64,000 nucleotides of DNA from contig NC_092091.1 of NCBI RefSeq assembly GCF_045679555.1, positions 17,011,072-17,075,071 of the forward strand. The letters are read 5' to 3'. Each line of letters starts with the position of its first letter. Position 1 is the stretch's first letter. The notes under the pieces are model-generated. The model was not told where the DNA came from. It ran no database searches and worked only from the letters and a program-made list of their open reading frames with translations. Below, piece after piece: positions 43,073 through 53,220 of this stretch. The position numbers were made by a program, and so were the translations under genes. Source of the stretch: Salvelinus alpinus (taxonomy: Eukaryota > Chordata > Actinopteri > Salmoniformes > Salmonidae).

Positions 43073-45144
43073 TTTTACATTTACATTTAAGTCATTTAGC
43101 AGACGCTCTTATCCAGAGCGACTTACAAATTGGTGCATTCACCTTATGACATCCAGTGGAACAGCCACTTTACAATAGTGCATCTAAATCTTTTAAGGGG
43201 GGGGGGGGGGGTGAGAAGGATTACTTTATCCTATCCTAGGTATTCCTTAAAGAGGTGGGGTTTCAGGTGTCTCCGGAAGGTGGTGATTGACTCCGCTGTC
43301 CTGGCGTCGTGAGGGAGTTTGTTCCACCATTGGGGGGCCAGAGCAGCGAACAGTTTTGACTGGGCTGAGCGGGAACTGTACTTCCTCAGTGGTAGGGAGG
43401 CGAGCAGGCCAGAGGTGGATGAACGCAGTGCCCTTGTTTGGGTGTAGGGCCTGATCAGAGCCTGGAGGTACTGAGGTGCCGTTCCCCTCACAGCTCCGTA
43501 GGCAAGCACCATGGTCTTGTAGCGGATGCGAGCTTCAACTGGAAGCCAGTGGAGAGAGCGGAGGAGCGGGGTGACGTGAGAGAACTTGGGAAGGTTGAAC
43601 ACCAGACGGGCTGCGGCGTTCTGGATGAGTTGTAGGGGTTTAATGGCACAGGCAGGGAGCCCAGCCAACAGCGAGTTGCAGTAATCCAGACGGGAGATGA
43701 CAAGTGCCTGGATTAGGACCTGCGCCGCTTCCTGTGTGAGGCAGGGTCGTACTCTGCGGATGTTGTAGAGCATGAACCTACAGGAACGGGCCACCGCCTT
43801 GATGTTAGTTGAGAACGACAGGGTGTTGTCCAGGATCACGCCAAGGTTCTTAGCGCTCTGGGAGGAGGACACAATGGAGTTGTCAACCGTGATGGCGAGA
43901 TCATGGAACGGGCAGTCCTTCCCCGGGAGGAAGAGCAGCTCCGTCTTGCCGAGGTTCAGCTTGAGGTGGTGATCCGTCATCCACACTGATATGTCTGCCA
44001 GACATGCAGAGATGCGATTCGCCACCTGGTCATCAGAAGGGGGAAAGGAGAAGATTAGTTGTGTGTCGTCTGCATAGCAATGATAGGAGAGACCATGTGA
44101 GGTTATGACAGAGCCAAGTGACTTGGTGTATAGCGAGAATAGGAGAGGGCCTAGAACAGAGCCCTGGGGGACACCAGTGGTGAGAGCACGTGGTGAGGAG
44201 ACAGATTCTCGCCACGCCACCTGGTAGGAGCGACCTGTCAGGTAGGACGCAATCCAAGCGTGGGCCGCGCCGGAGATGCCCGACTCGGAGAGGGTGGAGA
44301 GGAGGATCTGATGGTTCACAGTATCGAAGGCAGCCGATAGGTCTAGAAGGATGAGAGCAGAGGAGAGAGAGTTAGCTTTAGCAGTGCGGAGCGCCTCCGT
44401 GATACAGAGAAGAGCAGTCTCAGTTGAATGACTAGTCTTGAAACCTGACTGATTTGGATCAAGAAGGTCATTCTGAGAGAGATAGCGGGAGAGCTGGCCA
44501 AGGACGGCACGTTCAAGAGTTTTGGAGAGAAAAGAAAGAAGGGATACTGGTCTGTAGTTGTTGACATCGGAGGGATCGAGTGTAGGTTTTTTCAGAAGGG
44601 GTGCAACTCTCGCTCTCTTGAAGACGGAAGGGACGTAGCCAGCGGTCAGGGATGAGTTGATGAGCGAGGTGAGGTAAGGGAGAAGGTCTCCGGAAATGGT
44701 CTGGAGAAGAGAGGAGGGGATAGGGTCAAGCGGGCAGGTTGTTGGGCGGCCGGCCGTCACAAGACGCGAGATTTCATCTGGAGAGAGAGGGGAGAAAGAG
44801 GTCAGAGCACAGGGTAGGGCAGTGTGAGCAGAACCAGCGGTGTCGTTTGACTTAGCAAACGAGGATCGGATGTCGTCGACCTTCTTTTCAAAATGGTTGA
44901 CGAAGTCATCTGCAGAGAGGGAGGAGGGGGGGGGAGGGGGAGGAGGATTCAGGAGGGAGGAGAAGGTGGCAAAGAGCTTCCTAGGGTTAGAGGCAGATGC
45001 TTGGAATTTAGAGTGGTAGAAAGTGGCTTTAGCAGCAGAGACAGAAGAGGAAAATGTAGAGAGGAGGGAGTGAAAGGATGCCAGGTCCGCAGGGAGGCGA
45101 GTTTTCCTCCATTTCCGCTCGGCTGCCCGGAGCCCTGTTCTGTG
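43073..45144 (-). mobile_element. L2-type LINE, 5'-truncated, with open RT
   Basis: The 3' tail at the left end (TTACATTTACATTTAAGTCA, then TTTAGCAGACGCTCTTATCC, 43078-43113) is the tail shared by fish L2 LINEs and several SINEs. The body encodes a long reverse transcriptase open for about 637 codons. The 5' end, including the endonuclease, is missing. It was inserted in the same orientation as the hAT transposase. A G run of about 16 lies at 43198-43213 in its 3' UTR. Confidence 0.85.
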
Positions 45145-45315
45145 AACGTGAAACATCACGTTGGACTGGATGGCATCAGAAAAGGTCAGTTCAAGGCAGT
45201 GTGCCATACAGTGGATGCAGATGATGTTGGCCCTGTACCCCTTCATCCGGCTGACCACACCATTCTTGGCTCCGGTCATCACTCTGTTCCCAGGGCAACC
45301 AACTTGCTCCCCCAC
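43231..45315 (-). CDS. Chimeric ORF: 57 codons of hAT transposase joined to L2 LINE reverse transcriptase
   Basis: A single 694-codon ORF. Residues 1-57 are hAT transposase RNase H-fold sequence (GAKNGVVSRMKGYRANIICI and MAHCLELTFSDAIQSNVMFH). From residue 58 it is LINE ORF2: RAAERKWRKTRLPADLASFH, RARVAPLLKKP, NNYRPVSLLSFLSKTLERAV, LILLDLSAAFDTVNH, GVPQGSVLGPLLFSLY and CYADDTQLIF (catalytic YADD intact), then a thumb and C-terminal domain ending HLFKEYLG. The fusion is an accident of a same-strand insertion that kept the frame. The long open RT suggests the LINE inserted recently. Whether it is transcribed is unknown; ATG 45315 is only the first Met of the open frame. Confidence 0.85.
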   Translation of the reverse strand: MGEQVGCPGNRVMTGAKNGVVSRMKGYRANIICIHCMAHCLELTFSDAIQSNVMFHVHRTGLRAAERKWRKTRLPADLASFHSLLSTFSSSVSAAKATFYHSKFQASASNPRKLFATFSSLLNPPPPPPPSSLSADDFVNHFEKKVDDIRSSFAKSNDTAGSAHTALPCALTSFSPLSPDEISRLVTAGRPTTCPLDPIPSSLLQTISGDLLPYLTSLINSSLTAGYVPSVFKRARVAPLLKKPTLDPSDVNNYRPVSLLSFLSKTLERAVLGQLSRYLSQNDLLDPNQSGFKTSHSTETALLCITEALRTAKANSLSSALILLDLSAAFDTVNHQILLSTLSESGISGAAHAWIASYLTGRSYQVAWRESVSSPRALTTGVPQGSVLGPLLFSLYTKSLGSVITSHGLSYHCYADDTQLIFSFPPSDDQVANRISACLADISVWMTDHHLKLNLGKTELLFLPGKDCPFHDLAITVDNSIVSSSQSAKNLGVILDNTLSFSTNIKAVARSCRFMLYNIRRVRPCLTQEAAQVLIQALVISRLDYCNSLLAGLPACAIKPLQLIQNAAARLVFNLPKFSHVTPLLRSLHWLPVEARIRYKTMVLAYGAVRGTAPQYLQALIRPYTQTRALRSSTSGLLASLPLRKYSSRSAQSKLFAALAPQWWNKLPHDARTAESITTFRRHLKPHLFKEYLG

Positions 45316-46379
45316 TCATCACACCCTCCTTCCATGATGGCACTGATGGTGTTGCTTATGTGTGCCACGTCTGCCTTCGCCACCGACTTGATGCCAACAA
45401 TCTTCGACTTGATCTTGCCCTTGTGACAGAATCTGACAAACTAACTCCTCTTTCACAGAACTGTCTGTGGAGCCATCTGATATGGAGACAAATTTGGTGT
45501 TTTTCAGATTCTCTGATGTTGTTTCTCTCCACCTTTGCAATATGGTGCATAAACTCTTTGGCCTGCTTCTCATTTCTATATACAGCGATTCCTTTTTTTT
45601 CATCCAAACTGAAAAAAACAAACATAAAAATTAATTCTATAATAATTAAATATACAATCATGTTATCTTATATAGCTGGCAGTTGATTGTGCTAAATTAG
45701 CCTTCTACCCTTTGATTACTTAAGGATCAACACTATAAGGCAGGTAAAGTCACAATGCTTTAAAATGTAAACAGCATCTGGAGACAAACATTAAAATAGA
45801 ATGTTACAGAGCCATAGGAAAGCATGGAGATCCATGTCAGCATCAGTAGGACTATAATTTTATTGTATTTATACACTATTTTGAGGTGAACCAAAGCTTA
45901 TCAAGAGTTGAGAAATAACCTACAATACTGGACCACGTCTGCTAAATAGACTTGAAAAAACTAGCTACAAAAGTACTAGTCGAGCTACATGAGTAAAAAC
46001 ATTTTCACTTACTTGCACATCCACTCGAAATCAGAAAGAGGTATCGCTTTCTTTCCAATGGCATGTACAGTCCTAAACAGTATCTTCAACTTCGTTCTGG
46101 TCTGCTCTGACATTGCCATTAGCGCCGTCACAGAGGGTGTCAGGAGGAGAGGCTCCGATTGAGCCCGGGACACAAACACGCAGACAAGTGACCATTCCTG
46201 AGTTCATGGTCACGAATGTTCTCAAGCTTCATAGTTTTATTTCCGATGACAAACGAGTTGTTTCTGCTTTCATCTTTAGCATACTGGCGACACACAGAAC
46301 AACTCATCACCCATAGCATCAGCATCATACTGTAGCCAGCCTCTGGAAACTCCTTTATCTCCAAACCTCCATTTCTCAC
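45145..46379 (-). pseudogene. hAT transposase N-terminal exons with zinc finger
   Basis: Minus frame 46140-46379 holds MSCSVCRQY, then FVIGNKTMKLENIRDHELRN and GH, a TTF/BED-like C-x2-C...H..H finger as in ZNF862/C17orf113-like hAT proteins. Frames 45319-45661 hold KFVSISDGSTDSSVKEEL, which includes the first catalytic Asp region of the RNase H fold, split by a frameshift. The stretch then runs into the 57 codons that precede the LINE. Introns are likely between 45661 and 46140. Confidence 0.7.
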
Positions 46380-46751
46380 AAAACGTTATTTTTTTGTGAT
46401 TCGTCCTCCTTTTCGTCGGTGGGTTTTCGTTTCAAAGGTTGGCTTACTCCAGGTAAATGTCGCCACTTAACAGCTATTTAATGAACAGTAGCTAGCAGCA
46501 GACCCGTGGCAAGTGAGCGATGTAGAGTAGCTGATGTCCCGTATGGTAAACAGTGCCGCGAAACTAGGAGCACTAGAGACGGTCTGTGACTGGCAAACGA
46601 GTAATTTTCTCCGAGCCATCATGCCAGATACTTTATTACATTACTATTTTGGTACAAACATTTACCCCCCAGTATGGCGGATAGCCTTCTGAGATTTACT
46701 CGCCAAACGGAAAATCTACTCGCGTTTGGCGGATGTTAATTTCGAACCCTG

Positions 46752-48756
46752 CATCTACTTATTCCTATGTTAAACTCCCAATGGCGCATGAAGCCGGAAG
46801 AATTTGAAGTGCGCCATATTGCGTAATGACACTAACAAAATTGCCGTAACTAGCAAAGGATCATGGTCGATGAAGTTGTTTTAATACTGCCTGAGAGAGT
46901 CAACCTTAATTCATGTCTATGGAGCCTCCTTGTTGCCTGCCGGCCCATGATTGGTTTGTGTCAGCACGTGGTCCTGTGCGACGATAATGTAGTAGTCAGA
47001 ATGGATCACAGTTTAATGAAATATGTTGATTTGTAGCGAACTTTAAAATAATTCACTGTGGGGATCAAACTTGTTCATAAATTAATTTTAGAGGCCAAAA
47101 CGTCCATCCCCCACAAAAAATAGGCCGTTCTGGCGATCGTAATTTACATAGGCTGTCTAGGGCAGACCAGGGCTTTCGGCATGCCACGCAGTAGCCGACC
47201 AGCAGAGCTTGTGACTTCACTCTCCAGACCAGACACTGGGAGCCTTGGGGGTTGTCCATCTGTAATTGTGCTAATCATCACCTAGATCAGTGCTTCCAAA
47301 ACTTTTTCAGTCATGCCCCCCTTTCATCATCCGCGAATATTCTGTGCATTGTTTTTTAAATTTGATATAGTATAAGAACACAATTATTCAAATGTTGTTA
47401 ATAAATTGGCCTTTACGCATCAAGAAACAGCACATACAAACACCAGAACCTGCTTTCCCTTCCATATTGAAATCAAGAAAAAAAACGAATAAAAGGAGAA
47501 ATGAACCAGCTTACTACTGTGCAATGTCACATGCATCCCTATAAATTAATTAGGGTGGGACAATTTCTATTGTAGATACTCGAATTGAAATAAAAACATG
47601 GAAATATTCTAATGGTGATTATTAGGTTGCATAAACATGATTAGGGCTTTCCCCCCACAATTGTGGCCTTCAAATTGGAATAATTAAGGAGGAAAGATTG
47701 CTGCTGTTGGTCAATGGTCAGAGTGTGGGACACAGGCGGACTGGCGAGAGAAACAGGCTTGCTTGCAGCCTAGTGCCCTAAGGTTCATAGAAACAGCCCT
47801 TCTCTAATGCTGTAGCCTACTTGAAACTAAATATGTTAAGGTTTATAATACTACCAAAGTTGTCTTTGAACTCCCAAAAATGTGCCCAATATTCCCATTA
47901 CCAATTATCACTAGTTTTGAGAAATAGCGCTCACCCACGAAATGCGTATTTCAAAATATAAACTTTCTCAATTTTTTTTTATTTAAAAAAAATATATAAT
48001 TCTTATTTGTGCTCATGAATTTACCATGCACTATTTTATTTGTTCCAAGTTAGCTTACAGATGAGGGGGATTTTTAAAAGAGAGAGGAGAGAGAAATACA
48101 AGAGATGTGCGTTTCTCAGCTCTCCTTTACAATCCTTGCTTAACTTTTTTTCAAACCACGGCCTCTGGGGACCGGGCCAAACCAAAAGCATAATTGGCTA
48201 TGGGGGGATCCAATCCTAAAATTTGAAATTCAGTAGCACTGTGTTATGTAAACACCCAGAAAGCCAGTATGCCGCTTTACGGTGGGAAAATTACTTCCTA
48301 ACAATCAAATTCATCATGGTATATTATTGAAGGGGTCATGTCTCTAATATTGGGGGGTCATGACCCCCCTTCCCCCACAAGTTAGCTATTGCCTCTCCTC
48401 CACAACCAGATGATCAACTGACTGCCCCCTGTGTTGGTTGTTCTGTTGAGTGTTTTTTATTAAAGTTTTCTCCCACCCTGGCTGGCAGCCGCCGAGTGTG
48501 AGGCTTGCTCCACAGCTGCATTCAGTAAGGCACTAGGATCGGGACAAGGGCTGGAAAGGCAACAGCCGTAGCTAAGAGCTAAGCTAAGAGGCCTGAAGCA
48601 GGTGGAACCTAGGTTAGCTCACTAATCACAAAGGAGAGGTGTGAGTCTGGCAAGACAACAGGAGGTTCCTGTTGAGCTTTGGCCTATATTCTTCATGAAC
48701 TGCAAACAACCCTGCTGTCAAATAAACAGCCTTTGTGTTCTTGAGCAGTGAAAGTC
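46752..48756. other. Non-coding stretch
   Basis: No gene supported. CAGTGCTTCCAAAACTTTTT at 47287-47306 resembles the start of some hAT MITEs, but I found no matching right end. The sequence is AT-rich with poly-T and poly-A runs near 47970-48000. Confidence 0.3.
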
Positions 48757-48930
48757 CTGTGTGGCTCAACCAGTAGATCTAGACAAAAGCATGGTACTGG
48801 AAATGCAAAGGTGGGTTCCGTACTTCGAGTACTGCTGGGACCACCGATATGTAAAATGTATGCACACATGACTGTAACTTGCTTTGGATAAAAGCATCTG
48901 CTAAATGTTATACATTATTATACTATGAAG
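48757..48930 (+). repeat. tRNA-derived SINE with L2-type tail
   Basis: TGTGGCTCAACCAGTAG (about 48758-48774) resembles a tRNA A box, and GGTGGGTTCCGTACTTCGAG (about 48810) a weakened B box. The 3' part CTTGCTTTGGATAAAAGCAT and CTGCTAAATG is the tail shared with L2 LINEs, which supply the reverse transcriptase for such SINEs. Confidence 0.65.
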
Positions 48931-49245
48931 AAAAGTTTTATTAACAATGAGCTGAATACCCGTCAGAAATCTAGGAAAGATACTTTTTTGCCATGTTGGT
49001 AACAAAATGTTTGTTACAGTAGGTGCTATTGTGGGTTTTAAAAGTCCTACTCGTCTCCTTTTCACTTAATTTATCATCTGATTGACTTAACAAAAGGCAC
49101 ATCTCAATAGGTGGTCCAGGTATCCGCATGACATGGCCCAATTGGCCTTGTCCTCTTTTGTTCTCTATGTCACCTCTGTTGTTCCCTCAAGCCAGGGGGA
49201 GGCAGGTGAGAGGGCACCATCGGACCAACTCCTTAAATGGCCTAC
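48931..49245. other. Non-coding spacer
   Basis: No feature recognised. Confidence 0.3.
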
Positions 49246-49614
49246 TGTCACGACTTCCGCCGAAGTTGACTCCCCTGCCTGTTCGGGCGGTGCTCGGCGG
49301 TCGTCGTCACCGTCCTACTAGCCGCCACCGATCCCTTTTTCGTTTGTCTGTTTGTTTTGTCTTATTAGTTGCACCTGTTTTTTGTTTCGTAATGAGCTTC
49401 CCTATAATTAGGAGTTTGACCCGCCCTTGTTTTGTGCGGGATTGTTTTTGTTACGTGTGTGTATTTTGGGTGTTTGGCAAGTGTTGCTCTTTACGCCCTG
49501 GATGTTCGGGCTTATTCAGTTTTTCCTTAAGAATAAAGATAAGGAATATTTTTTCCCAAGCGGCTCTCTCTCTCTCTGCGTCTGGTTCTTTCGCCAACCT
49601 AGTCCCGCGTGACA
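49246..49614 (+). repeat. Ty3/gypsy-type solo LTR with 5-bp TSD
   Basis: A 369-bp LTR from TGTCACGACTTCCGCC to CCCGCGTGACA, flanked by CCTAC at 49241-49245 and 49615-49619. It carries AAGAATAAAGATAAGG as the poly(A) region and a CT repeat near 49564-49577. Same family as 41137-41529. Confidence 0.9.
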
Positions 49615-49734
49615 CCTACTCCTTGAAGTTTGCAGTTGTGTCTAAAAAACACTATTTTGCTCAAAAACCTTGTGTGTCTACATTACTATATTTATACGTG
49701 GGATGTTGTTTTTCAATAGGAAAAGTTCCAACAT

Positions 49735-50095
49735 AGCTGGAATTTGTGATGTGTTTCAGTTGTTGAAGACAGCTCCGGATACAATGAAATGCAGTTATAT
49801 ATTTAAGCAATAATGCACGAGGGAGTGTGGTATATTGCCAATATACCACGGCAAAGGGCTGTTCTTATGCACGACACATTGCGTAGTGCCTGGACACAGC
49901 CCTCAGCCGTGGTATATTGGCCATATACCACAAACCCCCAAGGTGCCTTATTGCTATTATAAACTGGTTACCAATGTAATTAGAGAAGTAAAAATAAAAT
50001 GTTTTGTCATACCTGTGGTATACGGTCTGATATACCACGGCTGTCAGCCAATCAGCATTGAGGGCTCGGACCACCCAGTTTATAATTAGAATGAT
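49735..50095. repeat. Salmonid MITE-like repeat rich in TGGTATAT/ATATACCA
   Basis: Multiple inverted pairs: GTGGTATATTGCCAATATACCACGG around 49828, GTGGTATATTGGCCATATACC around 49911, and CTGTGGTATACGG with TATACCACGG around 50012-50040. I recognise the sequence (ending CACCCAGTTTATAAT) as an abundant salmonid dispersed repeat. No ORF. Likely a non-autonomous DNA transposon; class not established. Confidence 0.65.
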
Positions 50096-50490
50096 CATTA
50101 AAATCACACATAGACATACATCACCACATTCACAATAGCATACTGGAGAGATGTGGATATAGTTATATAATGTGATGATCCCCATATCTTCCCTTGGGAT
50201 TAAATTAACACTCAATCTCGTACAGTGCTACAGCAGGTACTGAATATACCCTCCTCACCATTCTCCCTTCACTTCCATCGAACCCCTCGTCTTTCATCTA
50301 TAGATACCATTCACACGTCTTCACCGCTCTCCATTGTCATGTAACCAGTCACATTCACACCTAACCATTCACTATTGTTTCACCACTCATCTTCCTCATT
50401 TCATCCCTCCTATCATTCACATCTCAACCATCATCCTTCTCACTCGACACAGAAAATAGGTTGACTGACCCTCTTGACTAGAGTCTAGAC
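50096..50490. other. Non-coding spacer
   Basis: No gene supported; CT-rich (ACCATTCTCCCTTCACTTCC and similar). GTCTAGAC at 50483-50490 is the hAT target site. Confidence 0.3.
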
Positions 50491-51309
50491 CAGGGGTGGG
50501 CAAACTTTTTGACTCGCGGGCCACAATGGGTTCTAAAATTTGACAGAGGGGCCGGGCCAGGAGCATTTGGAGGGAGTGTTTGGGCCGGATATACTAAAGC
50601 ATTAAATGTAGTGTGTGCAAACCTCATAGCACAGTAAGAACACTACAACCCAATTTATTAACTGTCTTTCAAATGTGAAAAATAGCCCTTATCAGTTAAT
50701 AAATTTGTCTCAAGGAATATGCAAGATATGGCATTTACATACTATTTCGCAGATACCGGGATGAGGAAATGTAAATAGATTAAAATAACATACGCACTGT
50801 GATTTATCAAGATTGCGTCTGTTTTTAATAAGTTTCAATCGAAGGTGCAAAGTTAAAGAAATCAACATTTATTGAAAAATGGAATCACTTTCAACATTCA
50901 AAACATTATTACACAACGAAATACTCACGGCTGATATTGTACTCTTTGAAAACCGCAACAGCTTCTTGGCATATCAGACATACAGCCGTTGATCGGACTT
51001 CAGTGAAGAAGTATTTTGTTGTCCACTCCTTATTAAACACTCGGCATTCGCTGTCCACTTTCCTTCTCTTTGGTCCGCTCATTTTCACAGAAGGGCTTAA
51101 TGGTGACGTGAAACGAAGTGAAAATTAAAGTGAAATAAAGAGAAATACGCGCCACTCCAACAACGGTCAATGTGTTTTGAGTGCGCCATCTATTGGGGAA
51201 ACGTGGGCATTGCAGGGAAAGGGGAAAAAAAGGAGGTTTTTACTATAATTTGGACAAGTTCGGCGGGCCGGATTAAAAAGCCTAACGGGCCGTAGTTTGC
51301 CCATGTCTG
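50491..51309 (-). mobile_element. Non-autonomous hAT element with BED exon (copy 2)
   Basis: 819 bp with the same termini as 32669-33505, flanked by GTCTAGAC at 50483-50490 and 51310-51317. Both insertion sites contain CTAGAC, fitting the TCTAGA preference known for some hAT families. By eye the two copies agree base for base apart from the 18-bp block missing here near 51293. Confidence 0.92.
50909..51082 (-). CDS. BED-type zinc finger exon, second copy
   Basis: Same 57-codon reading frame as 33087-33260 (offset 17,822), from ATG at 51082 to TAA at 50909, including CLICQ and the GTGAGT donor after the NIS codons. Identity of both copies probably reflects recent transposition, not necessarily selection on the exon. 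Confidence 0.7.
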   Translation of the reverse strand: MSGPKRRKVDSECRVFNKEWTTKYFFTEVRSTAVCLICQEAVAVFKEYNISREYFVV

Positions 51310-51358
51310 GTCTAGACACTTTGCAAACGCATCCTCCATCCCTTGAATATTCAGATCT

Positions 51359-51430
51359 GGGCCCGTATCCACATTGCATCTTAGAGTTGGAGTGTTGATC
51401 TATTCGGAGGTGCTTTGTGGATATGGGCCC
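51359..51430. repeat. 72-bp hairpin MITE remnant
   Basis: GGGCCCGTATCCACA and TGTGGATATGGGCCC form inverted ends (one mismatch) around a 42-bp middle (CTTAGAGTTGGAGTGTTGAT and so on). It resembles internally deleted copies of a longer fish MITE with GGGCCCGTATTCAC ends. Confidence 0.6.
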
Positions 51431-52036
51431 TGATATGACCAGAGATGTGAACGCTATGTTGTGGGGCCCTGATTTCAACTGTCACATCATGTTGGAACAG
51501 TGATGACTCCCAAGGAAAGTGAAATCAGTTCCTATTTTGCGGTTGTTTTGACCACTGCTGAACTAACAGGCATCTGGGATATCCATCCTCCTCTATTCCA
51601 CACTGTGTGGGTTGTCATATATGGATGGCCTATATGTCCTATATGTACATATCTACCTCAACTAGCTTGTACACCTGCACATTGACTTGGTACTAGTACC
51701 CCATGTATATAGATAGCCAAGTTATCGTTACTCATCGTGTATTTATTACACTCTACTCTTCCCTTTCATAATCAAGTCGCTATCTTCTATGGCAACCCAC
51801 ATTGTAATAACTGCACTATATCGAGTTCCCTTATTTTGAAGCGATCAAGTGTGGTTACTCCTCAACCACCCTCAATCGAGTCACCTTATTCTGAAGCGAT
51901 TGGCTGTGGTTAAAGTAATAAAAAGTGCACGCTCAAATCTTTTCAAACCAATAGGCTAAGGTCATCATGCCAAACAAAGCTAAAACCTGAACTAATCAAC
52001 GCAATTAGCAGTGGCTCAGATGTGCTACAGACACTT
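51431..52036. other. Non-coding spacer
   Basis: No gene supported; contains tandem-like CATATATGGATGGCCTATAT and GTCCTATATGTACATAT near 51617-51655, and a repeated TTATTTTGAAGCGAT / TTATTCTGAAGCGAT pair at 51832 and 51886. Confidence 0.3.
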
Positions 52037-52039
52037 GTA

Positions 52040-53157
52040 ACACCATGGGACCACACCGCCGTCATACCGCTCAGGAAGGAGACGCGTTCTGTCTCCTAGA
52101 GATGAATGTACTTTGGTGCGAAAAGTACAAATCAATCTCAGAACAAAAGCAAAGGACCGTGTGAAGATGCTGGAGGAAACAGGTACAAAGGTATCTATAT
52201 CCACAGTAAAACGAGTCCTATATCGACATAACCTGAAAGGCCGCTAAGCAAGGAAGAAACCACTGCTCCAAAACCGTCATAAAAAAAGCCAGACTACGGT
52301 TTGCAACTGCACATGGGGACAAAGATCGTACTTTTTGGAGAAATGTCCTCTGGTCTGATGAAACAAAAGTATAACTGTTTGGCCATAATGACCATCGTTA
52401 TGTTTGGAGGAAAAAGGGGAAGGCTGGCAAGCCGAAGAACACCATCCCAACCGTGAAGCACGGGGGTGGCAGTGTAACAGTTTTGCTTCCTTTCCTTTCC
52501 TCTCCTCGCCCCAACCTGGGCTCGAACCAGGGACCCTCCGCACACATCAACAACTGACACCCACAAATAATCGTTACCCATCGCGCTACAAACGCCGCGG
52601 CCCTTGCAGAGCAAGGGGAACAACTACTTCAGGTCTCAGAGCGAGTGACGTCACCGATTGAAACGCTATTAGCGCGCACCACCGCTAACTAGCTAGCCAT
52701 TTCACATCATCATGTTGTGGGGGTGCTTTGCTGCAGGAGGGACTGGTGCACTTCACAAAATAGATGGCACCATGAGGCAAGAAAATTTTGTGGATATATT
52801 GAAGCAACATCTCAGGACATCAGTCAGGAAGTTAAAGCTTGGTCACAAATGGGTCTTCCAAATGGACAATGACCCCAAGCATATTTCCAAAGTTCTGGCA
52901 AAATGGCTTCAGGACAACAAAGTCAAGGTATTGGAGTGGCCATCACTAAGCCCTGACCTCAATCCCATTGAAAATTTGTGGGCAGAACTGAAAAAGCGTG
53001 TGCGAGCAAGGAGGCCTACAACCCTGACTCAGTTACACCAGCTGTGTCAGGAGAAATGGGCCAAAATTCACCCAACTTATTGTGGGAAGCTTTGGAAGGC
53101 TACCCAAAACGTTTGACCCAAGTTAAACGATTTAAAGGCAATGCTACCAAATACTAA
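52040..53157 (+). pseudogene. Tc1-like transposase interrupted by a SINE-like insert
   Basis: Fragments KMLEETGTKVSISTVKRVLY (about 52165), TFWRNVLWSDETKV (about 52335, first catalytic Asp; a stop follows shortly), then the insert, then an open 52712-53116 frame with FQMDNDPKH (second Asp) and SPDLNPIENLWAELKKR (Glu), and TAA at 53155-53157. The downstream half is clean, so the insert and a few point changes are the main damage. Confidence 0.85.
52473..52707 (-). repeat. tRNA-like SINE insert in Tc1 transposase
   Basis: Reading minus, TAGCGCGATGGGTAACGA (A-box-like) and TCCCTGGTTCGAGCCCAG (B box) give a tRNA-like RNA polymerase III promoter, followed by GGTTGGGGCGAGGAGAGGAA and an end TGTTACA. 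The other end is TGTGAAATGG. Comparison with the related Tc1 at 19290-19310 shows a clean break after GGTGGCAG and resumption at CATCATG with no duplicated target that I can see, unlike normal SINE insertion. Confidence 0.65.
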
Positions 53158-53220
53158 TTGAGTGTATGTACACTTCTGACCCACTGGGAATGTGATGAAA
53201 GAAATAAAAGCTGAAATAAA

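Larger units (their letters stand above)
40423..46751 (-). mobile_element. Large hAT element (6.3 kb) with multi-exon transposase
   Basis: The ends CAGTGTCCGAAATTAAC and GTTAATTTCGAACCCTG are 17-bp inverted repeats with two mismatches. The flanks CATCCACA (40415-40422) and CATCTACT (46752-46759) match at 6 of 8 bases, consistent with an aged hAT duplication. The transposase reads minus, from a zinc-finger start near 46379 to the C-terminal dimerisation region near 41530. It is interrupted by an L2-type LINE (43073-45144) and a gypsy solo LTR (41137-41529). Confidence 0.85.
52037..53220 (+). mobile_element. Tc1-like transposon, both ends truncated, with insert
   Basis: Same Tc1 family as 18294-20213, in plus orientation. 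Homology begins near ACACCATGGGACCACACCG and ends after ATGAAAGAAATAAAAGCTGA near 53220; both terminal repeats are missing. The transposase is interrupted by a 235-bp tRNA-like insert. Immobile. Confidence 0.85.

Noticed and set aside
44893-45426. 177-codon plus-strand ORF
   Set aside because: Shadow of the L2 reverse transcriptase and hAT coding strand; low-complexity Gly/Arg sequence comes from the proline-coding run on the other strand.
47287-48390. hAT MITE starting CAGTGCTTCCAAAACTTTTT
   Set aside because: No complementary right terminus or 8-bp duplication could be found.
49128-49736. 202-codon plus-strand ORF
   Set aside because: Most of it runs through a TSD-bounded solo LTR (49246-49614), so the reading frame is fortuitous.
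49828-50040. CRISPR-like spaced repeats (TGGTATAT/ATATACCA)
   Set aside because: The copies are inverted pairs within a known type of salmonid MITE, not regularly spaced direct repeats, and the genome is eukaryotic.
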